A DNA stretch of 64,000 nucleotides from Hippophae tibetana (Eukaryota; Streptophyta; Magnoliopsida; Rosales; Elaeagnaceae), in contig CM072806.1 of the NCBI GenBank assembly GCA_037013495.1, forward strand, positions 4,836,001-4,900,000, written 5' to 3'. Shown here piece after piece: positions 22,901 to 32,399 of the stretch. The position numbers and the translations under genes are program-made. Below the pieces are notes generated by a model. The model searched no databases and had not been told where the DNA came from. It saw only the letters and a program-made list of their open reading frames with translations. Positions within the stretch are counted from its first letter, which is position 1. Each line of letters begins with the position of its first letter.

Positions 22901-23883
22901 AGTTATATCATTTTACTACTTTATGTTAATGATATGTTAGTAGCAGGTTCAGATATGGATGATATTAAAAGGTTGAAGCAACAATTGTCAAAAGAGTTTG
23001 ATATGAAAGACTTAGGTCCAGCAAATAAGATTCTTGGAATGAACATCACAAGAAATAAGAAGAAAGGATCCTTGCAGTTATCTCAGGCAGAGTACATCAA
23101 TCGTGTTTTGCAAAGATTCAACATGGCGATACCAAGCCCGTTAACACACCCTTGGCCAGTCATTTTTGCCTATCCAAGGATCAGTCCCCTCAGACAGAGG
23201 AAGAGAGAGAATTCATGGCTAAGGTTACTTATGCCTCAACCATTGGAATTTTGATGTACGCAATGGTCTGTACGAGACCAGACATTGGCCATGCAGTGGG
23301 AGTTGTTAGCAGATTTATGTCAAATCCAGGGAAAACTCATTGGGAAACAGTCAAGTGGATTTTGAGGTATCTGCGAGGCACCACAGAAAAGTGCTTGTAC
23401 TTTAGTAAAGGAGAGTTAAAAGTACAAGGGTACATAGATGTAGACTTTGGAGGTGAAATTGATCACCGAAGAAGCACCACCGGTTATATATTTACTGTTG
23501 GAACTACAACTGTTAGTTGGATGTCACAAATACAGAAAATTTTCACTCTATCTACTACAAAGGTTGAGTATGTAGCAGTAACTGAAGCTAGTAAAGAGAT
23601 GATATGGCTTCAAGGTTTGTTAACTGAGCTGAGATTCAAACAGGAGAAGAATGTTCTGCATAGTGATAGTCAAAGTGCAATACACTTGGCGAAGAATTCA
23701 GCATTTCATTCTAGAACCAAGCATATTGGACTTCGTTATCACTTCATCAGATCTCTATTGGAAGATAATGTGTTAATACTGGAGAAGATTCTAGGAAGCA
23801 AAAATCCAGCAGATATGTTAACAAAGGTGGTGACTATTGACAAACTGAAGTTGTGCTCAACTTCAGTTGGTGTGATAGAGTAA
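19955..23883 (+). pseudogene. Broken gag-pol of copia element 2
   Basis: A single long frame begins at ATG 19955 (MAADKIRVKLEKFDG) and is interrupted by few changes. TGA at 20105, TAG at 21410 and TGA near 21487 replace Trp, and further stops lie near 22361, 22433, 22458, 22662 and 22739. A frameshift lies near 23140. Domains in order: gag UBN2 region; basic linker; damaged zinc knuckle (CWNGGRTEHYKNQC); protease (WVLDSGASFYATS, about 20830); GAG pre-integrase (LWHQRLGHMSEKG); integrase core (FIDDHSRK, LRTDNGGEY, NGVAERMNR, i.e. D-D-E partly seen); RT with LLYVNDM in place of YVDDM; RNase H to ADMLTK near the end. The stops are mostly G-to-A or C-to-T. It has far fewer lesions than copia element 1. 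Confidence 0.9.
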
Positions 23884-23954
23884 CAAAGACTAGAAAAGCT
23901 GCTGCATTGATCGATGTGTGAAGACAGATTGAAATCAGTCTTCAAGTGGAAGAT

Positions 23955-24472
23955 TGTTGGAGATTGTTATAAAACTCCTCAAATTAAGGAGCAAAACATG
24001 AAGTAAAACAAGAAGTAAAACATGGAGCAAAACATGAAGCCTAATTCAAGGAGCAAAACATGAAGCCTAATTCAAGGAGCAATTCAAGGAACCATTAATT
24101 TAAGGAGTAATTCATTGGAGTGAATTTTCCTATAAATAGATGTGTAATTGTAATGAATTAATCATCCAAAGTGTTCATTCCAATTGAGAGAAAAACTTAG
24201 AGAGAAAAATTTTTGTGAGAGAAAAACTTAGAGAGAAAAGTTTTTGTGAGAAAAAATTGAGAGTAATTTTCTTGGGTGTAATTGGGTTCTGGGTTGTGAG
24301 TTATGAGTGTTGTAAACACCTTGTATAATTTCTCCTCTTTTAGTAAAAGATCTGCAACATGTCCGGAGACGTAAACAAGATTAGCAGAACTTCGTTATCA
24401 AATTTGTATGTTATTTTTATTCTTGCTTTCTCATAAATCTGACTTATCAGGAATTTACGTAATTTCCCAACA
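23955..24472 (+). repeat. 3' LTR of copia element 2, internally expanded
   Basis: 518 bp, TGTTGG...CCCAACA. It is longer than the 5' LTR because of two internal tandem duplications: a 26-bp unit (GGAGCAAAACATGAAGCCTA...) twice at 24024-24075, and a 31-bp unit (GAGAGAAAAACTTAGAGAG...) twice at 24186-24247. Confidence 0.9.
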
Positions 24473-24593
24473 TTTTTATTTTCAACCATTTATTCTAAGT
24501 GTTTCAAACTTAGATTTCTCCGGTGTCAAGCTCCTATTATTGACTACAAGTATAAGTTGAAGCTTTAATTTTCAATCATTTATTCTAATTTTA

Positions 24594-25070
24594 TATATTT
24601 TTTTAAATATTTTTTATTATAATTTAATGCATATACAATACTCAACTATCATAATATAATTGGATTTTATTAGTAAATGCTCTCAAATATTAGTAATTAT
24701 AGTTATAGCTATTAGAATAAGTATCTAAATAAACTTATAAACGATAGAAATATTTATATTATGTTATCCTATTATATTTTTAACATTAATCACATCATAT
24801 TCTTACGATTAATTGATATATAAAAAAACTTCTTAATTTAAATTATAAAAATAAAAGATAGTTAATTAAACTCTTTTTATATTATATCATGTTATCCTCA
24901 AAAATTATCATCTTTAAATAATATGTAAATTTAAGCAATAATTTATTATTAAATCGGGAAAACACACAAATTTATAAAATATGTGGCTTATGATGTAATT
25001 AAAATTACTCTTATTTTAAATCGTTCTTGTTCATTAACATTTAGAAGGAAAGAAAAAAGCATATATATAT
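24594..25070. other. AT-rich intergenic, nothing recognised
   Basis: Runs of A/T without open frames or repeats beyond simple TA tracts near 25056-25070. Confidence 0.5.
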
Positions 25071-25207
25071 ATTAATAAATAAATAAATCAAAAACGACGC
25101 TGTAATGTTTGTAAACCAATAGCTGCACCAAAACAAAGCCGCCATAGTAATGCGAGTTTTCTTGAACTCTCTCTAGTCTCTTTCCTTTCAGGCTTTCACC
25201 TAAAGCC

Positions 25208-25668
25208 ATGGAGCCCTCAGACATTTCATTACCATCGCCGTCATTATCATCTAATCTCCACCGTCGAAACTCCATCCCAATCTCCACCCAAAATGGCATC
25301 TTTCCACCTCCTCAGACTTCGATCTAGTCTCCTTCAAACCCATCACCTCTTTATCATACATATCTCTCAAAGACCACATCCCAGGCGCTGCTATCAACTC
25401 GCCCACTGGCGCCTCGTTGTCCTCCACCGTCTACAAAATTTCCATTCGCAATCGTCTTGTTAAACAAGCCGCTTGGGCCTACCTTCAGCCCATCGGCTCT
25501 TCCTCACCCGACTCCAGCCCAAACTTCTTCCGCAGTCTATGTATACGTTTCTCGGCCCAAAGCGCACTATCCTCTTGCTTCTCTTTCGTCAACCACGACC
25601 TCGTTCCCTATTTGACCCGACTCATCAATCGGATCATCCGTCAATTTCGGATTCGGGTCGACAGATGA
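25208..25668 (+). pseudogene. Unrecognised plant protein gene with a frameshift
   Basis: A start codon in good context (AAAGCCATGGAG, 25208) opens a Ser/Pro-rich N-terminus (MEPSDISLPSPSLSSNLHRR) that runs into TAG near 25326. Another frame, open from about 25290 to TGA at 25666, continues with SSDFDLVSFKPITSLSYIS, then a conserved-looking C-terminal domain (YKISIRNRLVKQAAWAYLQP, then VNHDLVPYLTRLINRIIRQF). The two halves look like one intronless protein of about 150 residues split by a one- or two-base indel near 25290-25310. An in-frame ATG at 25417 could still give an 83-residue C-terminal protein. I recall similar uncharacterised plant proteins carrying an IRNRLVKQAAWAYLQP-like core, but no function is known to me. 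A sequencing error cannot be excluded. It is convergent with the HVA22 gene. Confidence 0.6.
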
Positions 25669-26142
25669 CGCTTACCCTGTTAGTCGTTTGTTAATTTTAA
25701 TTGTTTTTCCGTGTATTTTGTTTGGTTTTCTTGCTTGTGTGATTATTTAGTGTTGATCTAAATCACCGTAATTATTTGTACAATTATAAGAGAGAATATA
25801 TTTGAAATACAAATCTATTTTTATAAATTTAGTTCAAATCAATGGATTGGCTTCTTTGGTTATGCAGATAAGACTGACCCAAATGTAGATTGCTACTTTA
25901 TTTTGACTTTTCTGTACATTTCATTTGTTTTTCTTTCAATTTTTGTTATTAGTCAAAATCAAAGTATATACTTGTACAATTAAGACAAATAATCAAGTTA
26001 TATTACAAGAAATATTTTATAAAAGAAATGAAATGAATTTGAAACCCTTTTCTAGGGACAATAGAAGAACAATTGACGTATCTTTTTATGGTTATATATT
26101 TTTATTTTTGTTAAATTTGTGCAATGGCTTTGTTTGGGTTTG
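25669..26142. other. Spacer between convergent genes
   Basis: Should contain the 3' UTRs of the upstream + strand gene and the minus-strand HVA22 gene. No other feature was seen; the open frame at 25925-26254 is not recognisable. Confidence 0.45.
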
Positions 26143-28681
26143 TCAATTGATTGGTTTCATACGCCTGGGCCTCAAGCGAGCTTGGCTGAGCTTTTGGTTG
26201 GAATCTCCTTCAGTATCAGCCTCGCAATGTTTGATAACAGTGTCTTCAATATAATCTTCTTCTTCAATTTGTTCAAGCTCTGTTTGGTTTAAGGAATGCA
26301 TTTGTCTACGCTTCGATCTCGGTGTTCCCGAAATGGACCGATTGATTGTCGGAGATGGTGGTGCTGGTGGTGATGACACTGCACCTTTATTCGTCTTGGC
26401 GCTTGTTTTCTTGCTAAGTGATCGTTGGAATACTGAAACTCCTCCCTTTTGAGTTTGCTGATAATCTTCTGTCTGTTGTGAAGAGAGTCTGAGGTTAGTC
26501 AATTACTTGGTTTATTATGTTAAGCCACATTGTGATTAGTAATTTACATTATACAATGTTGAACAACAGTTAATCAAATGGAACTCAGATGAATGTTCCA
26601 TTTCTTTATGAGGCAAATTGATTTAAAAATGAATACTGAAATCTGCTGGTTCTGTATGCCTGAAAGTTCACCTGTATAGTATAGCACAAGGCTGCCTAAT
26701 TCACCATTATAAGAATAGGTACTCTTTTTTATCTATTTATCAAGTAGAAGTAGACTTTTATCCACAAGACTACCATGTTTAAGGACACCATTGGTTCTCA
26801 TTACAATCCTGGTAAAATTCTGTTGCAGGAATAAGGGCTATTCTAACTTTTACTTTTAGCAGATGATACAGTTTGTCAACTTTGTGAAGTTCATAAAGAC
26901 CATAAGCTGCCTATTCCAAAAAGTAACACGAGGATGGTACATATAAACATCATATTATCATTTTTAAATAATACGAGAGACACTTCTATCTCTCACACAG
27001 TGCCATGGAAATGAAAAGGACTACAATGAAACGAGCAGAAAATATACCTCAACATCACTTCCCCCGTTCTTAACCTTGGCCGATTGCAAGGCCAAGTACT
27101 GAAGAATGTCAAAGAAAGCCGACTTTACCATATCGGCACAGTTTTGCCAGTAAAAAGTGGTCAAATCCCAGCCTCGTGCTCTCCATTCGGTTAGTTTCCG
27201 ATCAATGTTTGTTTCGTGCTTTGCGATATATGGTCTGAAGAAGGTGTCATAAACAAATCTGGTCCCCTGCACAACTTTTTAAACGTATTGTTAAAATAAG
27301 CCTATTGGTCTGATGATGCTATGTATGTCAATTCCTATCTTCACCTTTGTCTTTGGATACCAAAGGTAGATGAAAATGCCCAGCTTCAACTCTCCATACA
27401 TTGGCAACCTTAGCAATAGTTATAGCGAAAGTCATAAACTATACAATAGAAGCATGAAACATGAGTGGTTTTCTCGTCCTAATAACAAGCACAAAAAAAT
27501 TATTTTTATGGACGTGAAAAGATTTTATTTGTTCTAAATTGAAACATGTTAAATCACACAACTTGAAATATATAACATTATTCGGATCAAAATGTACCAT
27601 GAAAGGAATATATCTCCAACTCTCTCCAGAACTGAAATCATTGCTACTAGAATCCTGCAAAATTCAAACCAATTTGGGATTGAAGTTTTTGTCCATATTG
27701 ATGCAAAATTTGTTATATAAGATATATAAGTAATTGTGTGATTATTTATTAACATGAGTCAAAACATATGAATTAATATATGCATCAAGTTTTACTTAAA
27801 AAAAATCATTTTCTCATTTCTTAAGAAAAAGAAAAATATATGTTTCATAAGTCCTGGCATGAACTCAAACATCTGAAATAAATGATGAATATGATCTTAT
27901 ATAAAAGGGAGGGTCATATTGGTACTTTAACCAATCAAATCATTTTAAAAAGAGAAAATATCTCACAAATCCCTTAAAAGAAGATCATTTAATCTCTTAA
28001 AAAAATGTGTTATTTGGTAATTACTTTTACTAAAAAAAAGCCAAAGAAAGACAATAATTATTTTTTTATTAATCTTTTGAATAAAATTATATTATTTTTT
28101 AATATTTTATTTTATTAGTAAATAAGGAAATGATAAAAATAACTTTATGTTATGATATTTTAACGTAGAATTATTAAAATATTGAATAAATAGTTAAATT
28201 TTTGACATAAAATTATAAAAATAGTAAAAATTATTTTATTTTTTATAAAATATAAAAAGATTAAATAATATTTTTTTATAATATAAAGTATTAATTATCA
28301 TAAATATCTTGATACAATGATCTACCTCACCGTTTTAAAAATAAAAAAGAAGAGAATGTGAAGGGTTGACTAAAACTTATTTTCCAATTATTTATTTGAT
28401 TAATATTTATTATTTTTGTTAATAGAAAATGAAAGACAGTTAAGTTTGGAATGAGTCAATTAATACCAATATTGACACCAAAAACGGAGATCTTCAATTT
28501 TAACAGTGTTCTTCTCCACTATTTTGTAGCACTCAAATGCAGGGTATGCATATCCAAAAAACAATCTGAAATCAACAAAATATAATTAGAAAAAAATTAA
28601 ATGTGAAAAAAATAATAATATTATTCTTACAATAGGAAGAACATTATACATGAGCAATCTGCTTAAAAAATCTCCCAACAT
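26143..28681 (-). CDS. HVA22J: HVA22-like protein (TB2/DP1/REEP family)
   Basis: An ER membrane-shaping protein of the REEP/DP1/Yop1 family; plant HVA22 members respond to ABA and stress. Six minus-strand exons join in frame: 28681-28650, 28565-28467, 27654-27598, 27408-27345, 27266-27048, 26472-26143, giving 266 residues. Residues 1 to about 105 form the TB2/DP1/HVA22 domain, with GYAYPAFECYK, RFWCQYWILVAM, ERVGDIFLSWLPMYGELK and IFIYLWYPKTKGTRFVYDTF marking its hydrophobic hairpins. About 106-155 (FRPYIAKHETNIDRKL...) is typical of the long i/j subgroup. The C-terminal tail encoded by the last exon is Ser/Pro-rich, acidic and probably disordered. Splice sites are GT-AG. A 5' UTR intron acceptor is possible near 28728. 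The i/j assignment is from length and tail; J is preferred only from gene order beside E2F. Confidence 0.93.
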
Positions 28682-29262
28682 TCTTCTATGTCCTCTGATC
28701 ACAGCTCTCAACTCCCACCAAATTTCCTGCAAAATCTAAATTCTTATACATTTTCAAGAACCTCTCGAAAGAAAATTAATAAAAAAAATATAAAAAAATT
28801 ATTAGAAGAATAATAAAATTGAACATTAAGTTTGACCTTTTATGAAGATTAAAATTCAAATGATCTCAAAATGAACTCTGTTCTTCATAAAACTAAAAAT
28901 ACAGAGAACAGAAAATTAAAAAAAAAACAGAGTAAAACAGAGGGGGAAAGTAAATTAAGATATAGAGATACTTGAGAAGGAATGGGTTTCGTATGAATTG
29001 GAAGAAGGGTTGTCAAGTATGAGACAAATTCGGAGAAGATTGAGATCGGAGGTTAAACTTAAACCAAAAAAGTTGGCAAACTATATTTATGATTTATCTA
29101 CGAGATCGATTGTGTAGATTGATACAGTTATGAATCAAAAGCAGAGAGGACAATTTATTTGTGTATTAAAGATACAGCTTTTATACATAAAAGATGAAGA
29201 AATAAAGGAAATCAAAGCGATAGTGGTTTGGATTTCTTGCAGTGGACGCTTCTCTCTACAAA

Positions 29263-29264
<2 letters not shown>
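28682..29264 (-). promoter_or_regulatory. 5' UTR and promoter region of the HVA22 gene
   Basis: Upstream of the minus-strand start. A likely acceptor, TTTTGCAG, on the minus strand at about 28728 suggests a 5' UTR intron. More complex sequence at 28970-29250 probably contains the first non-coding exon and promoter. Boundaries are inferred. Confidence 0.35.

Positions 29265-29303
<39 letters not shown>
29265..29303. repeat. (GA)n microsatellite
   Basis: About 18 uninterrupted GA dinucleotides ending AGGGG. On the minus strand it reads (CT)n about 580 bp upstream of the HVA22 start codon, a position where plant genes often carry CT repeats in the promoter or 5' UTR. Confidence 0.95.
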
Positions 29304-29305
<2 letters not shown>

Positions 29306-31736
29306 ATTTCTTGGGATTCTTCAAATGACGCATTTACCGTTTGGCGGTTAAGTTATATGATCTATGAGGGTAATTTTGTCATTTTCTCTGGTTATATTTG
29401 GCTACGTTTTTTGTTTAGAAGTTTAAACTAATCCCACAATTATTTTTGAACTATTGATAAAAATGAAAATGCCATATAACCAAATTTTTTTTTCTTGGAT
29501 TAAGAACGTTCATTTTTATATTATTAAAAAAAAATTGGGCAAGAAATTGGGATTATAATTATTTTGGAAAATTAAAAAAAATAATATTTATAAATTTATA
29601 ATAATAAAAATAACACTTAATAATATTAAATGGATACTATTGAGTGATATTTAATATTTAACGTATTTAAATTATAATAATTTAATTTAAATAATATTTA
29701 AAATAAAATGATATGATAAAAAAAATTTAATAGTAAAATTACATGAGTTGTAATAAAAAATGTTATTTTTATAGTTATAAATTTTAAATTTATTATTTTT
29801 TAATTTTTTAAATAATATGTTTAATTGTGTACTTTATAAAGGATTGGTTGATGAGTTTTATTATAATTTTTTTTGTTTAAAATGAATTTTGTACAATTTC
29901 TTTTGGAATGCTGAAAATGAATTAAAGGATTATTGGTCAAATAACAAAATTATATTTAACTTAAAAAATATGTGTTTTGAAATATGATAAAGAGTGACTT
30001 GTGAATAAAAAATTATTATTTATTATTTAAATTAAAAATAATAATATTATCATAAGTTAAATTATTATTATAATTATAATTTTATCTAATAATAATATTA
30101 AAATATAATTAATAATAAAGACAAAATATTTTTTTATATATTTTTATTATTATTATAATAATAATAATTATGTAATATCATTATCCTCAATTAAATGATA
30201 ATTAATGTCATTCAACTTGATCACCGAAACAATCTAAACTATTAAATATTTATTGTGCGTGACATGTATAAAGATATATATATATATATTTTAAGGAATA
30301 ACTATAAGATAGTATATGTAAGACACAAGCAATGTAAGCAAGAAATTTACAAGGCAGATATAGGCGTTAGACATATATTCGTCGACTGATCTCCGTGCAT
30401 ATATAAAATATTATAATGAACCCCAATATTTCAAAATATAGCAACTTTTTTTTAAAGTTAATTTATTTATCAAATAAAAATTATAAAAAAATCTCAAAAA
30501 AATATAAAAAATTAATATTCTTTTAATAAATACAAAATAAATAATTTAATTTATTATAACAATAAAATATATATAAATATAAATGGATTGATATCTAAAA
30601 TTTTATAAAATAACACTTATTATTCTTGTAATAATCCACCTTCAATCAAGCACTACCATTTTTAGTCACCATCTTCATCTAACATTTCAATAGTAAGAAT
30701 TGAAGTTACTCTTTTGTCCAACTTTTATCATCTAACACTTCCATCACATGTCATCAATTTTTGCAAAAGTTAATAAAAAAATCCCTAATTATTCATCTCA
30801 TCGATCATAAATACCGATATCTCAATTTCATACAGTTGATAAATATAACATCTTCAATTGTTGATTAGTTAAGCCTAAGTGCCCGTGTAACTCGACACAA
30901 TAGAAATAATTTTAAAAAAAACCTAAATTATTTACAGGGAAACAAAAAACCTTCAAGAGCTATTATTTTGCACTTTATAAATATGAAAATATTATAAAGA
31001 TAATTTGTTTTAAATACAAATAGTTTGAAAAAATAATTTTGATAAATGATATCTATTTGATATTGAATATGTAACGGACATACGAACTAATAAGTGCAAG
31101 TACTCTATTAAGATATAGCGGAGATATATGGTTGGTTTAACAAATGGTCTGAACCCAACGAACTTAGTAAAATGTACAATCCAATCTTGGATGACAAGAC
31201 CTGCTGAAATTATAATATCCCGATGTGATCATAGTCTTCTTTTTTTATGAACGACCTACATATAATGACCTCTTTTTATTTGTGTGTAACACTTGTATCG
31301 ATCTGTTTTTTGTTTAAACTAATTCATGTACAATTTTACTACATATATAATCATGTATCCAGATCGCTTAATACGTATCTTACCACGTACGTAAAATATT
31401 ATACGTATATATCCCTTAAATAAATAGAATACAATATCTATTCATTTATTCATATGTTTTAATTTTTTCTACAATATCTCTAAATAATATCGATTTTTAA
31501 ATAATAATAATTTAATTATATATATTATTATTATAATTAAACATTTTTAAATTTAATAATCTTAATTAAAAAAATTATACTTATTAACTTCTATATTTTT
31601 AAATAGTTCAATTTAAAGATTAATAAAACGTAGACGTGAAACATAATTAATTTTATAATTTTTATTTCATATAATAGCTGTATTGTCCAATAAAAAGTAT
31701 ATCACAAAATCATAATACGTAGACTTTTCCGAGAAA
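29304..31736. other. AT-rich intergenic
   Basis: About 2.4 kb with long A/T runs and a TA run at about 30276-30288. No gene, RNA or structured repeat recognised. Confidence 0.5.
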
Positions 31737-31743
31737 TATAAAG
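31737..31743 (+). promoter_or_regulatory. TATA box of the + strand OFP gene
   Basis: TATAAAG lies 81-87 bp before the OFP start codon, followed by a CT-rich leader (CCTCTCTTCCTCTTCAAAC). Spacing fits a TATA promoter with a ~50-bp 5' UTR. Confidence 0.5.
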
Positions 31744-31823
31744 ACTAAGAGAACCTCAAAGCCCCCCTCAGTCTCAGTGAGAACCTCTCTTCCTCTTCAA
31801 ACTTCCTCTCTCTGTTCAATACA

Positions 31824-32399
31824 ATGTCCACAACCAGAAAGAAACTAACAGTAAACAGAGTCTCAATAGACTTAGGCTGTAACTGTAGAAAACCAAAGCT
31901 CTCATTTCTCTTCAATTCGAAACCCAAAACCTCCTCAAATCCCCAAAACAACAAAAACAAAAGCAACCATAATCATCACTCATCCAAAAACTCAATATGG
32001 GGAAAATACGTTTCTACCCCAACAACCACTACAACATTCTCTTCAACCAACATGTACTACTACTCATCACCATTTTCAGACGAGACCACAAAGATCAGTA
32101 ATGCGTCGTCGTATACAAGAACTTTCGGTGGATTTGGAAGAACCGGCGGCGAAGCAGTGGCTATTGAGAAAGATACCGATGACCCATATTTGGATTTTAG
32201 ACATTCGATGCTTCAAATGATTTTAGAGAATGATATTTACTCTAAAGATGATCTTAAAAAGCTTCTCGATTGCTTTTTGACTATAAATTCGCCTTCTAAT
32301 CATGGGATTATTGTTAGAGCTTTTACTGAGATCTGGAATGGTGTTTTCTCATTCTCTGCTTCTTCTCGGTCTTCAAAGTTATCGAAGCATTTTGTATAA
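31824..32399 (+). CDS. OFP6: OVATE family protein (OFP6/7/8 subgroup)
   Basis: A plant-specific growth regulator; OFPs act with TALE homeodomain and TRM proteins, usually as transcriptional repressors affecting cell elongation and organ shape. Intronless, 191 residues. An N-terminal basic motif (GCNCRKPKLSFLF, about 19-31) is typical of the OFP6-8 subgroup. A Ser/Thr/Asn-rich linker leads to the C-terminal OVATE domain (DUF623) at about 115-173, with DDPYLDFRHSMLQMI, LLDCFLTINSPSNHGIIVRA and AFTEIWNG. A TATAAAG box lies upstream. The start is the first ATG in the frame (CAATACAATG). The subgroup comes from residues; the OFP6 symbol is approximate, based on subgroup and on neighbouring OFP and UEV1 genes. 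Confidence 0.93.
   Translation: MSTTRKKLTVNRVSIDLGCNCRKPKLSFLFNSKPKTSSNPQNNKNKSNHNHHSSKNSIWGKYVSTPTTTTTFSSTNMYYYSSPFSDETTKISNASSYTRTFGGFGRTGGEAVAIEKDTDDPYLDFRHSMLQMILENDIYSKDDLKKLLDCFLTINSPSNHGIIVRAFTEIWNGVFSFSASSRSSKLSKHFV

Larger units (their letters stand above)
19356..24472 (+). mobile_element. Full-length Ty1/copia LTR retrotransposon 2
   Basis: A complete structure: 5' LTR 19356-19779, degenerate primer-binding site, gag-pol 19955-23883, purine-rich AAGTGGAAGA before the 3' LTR, and 3' LTR 23955-24472. A 5-bp target duplication TTTTT lies at 19351-19355 and 24473-24477. Just after the 5' LTR, CTTGTGTGAGAGC (about 19781-19793) resembles a decayed initiator-Met tRNA primer site. The domain order PR-IN-RT-RH makes it copia. 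RT wording (LKKSLYGLKQAPRQWYKKF) fits the Tork/Tnt1 group and is close to copia element 1. Several stops and a frameshift near 23140 make it inactive. Confidence 0.93.
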
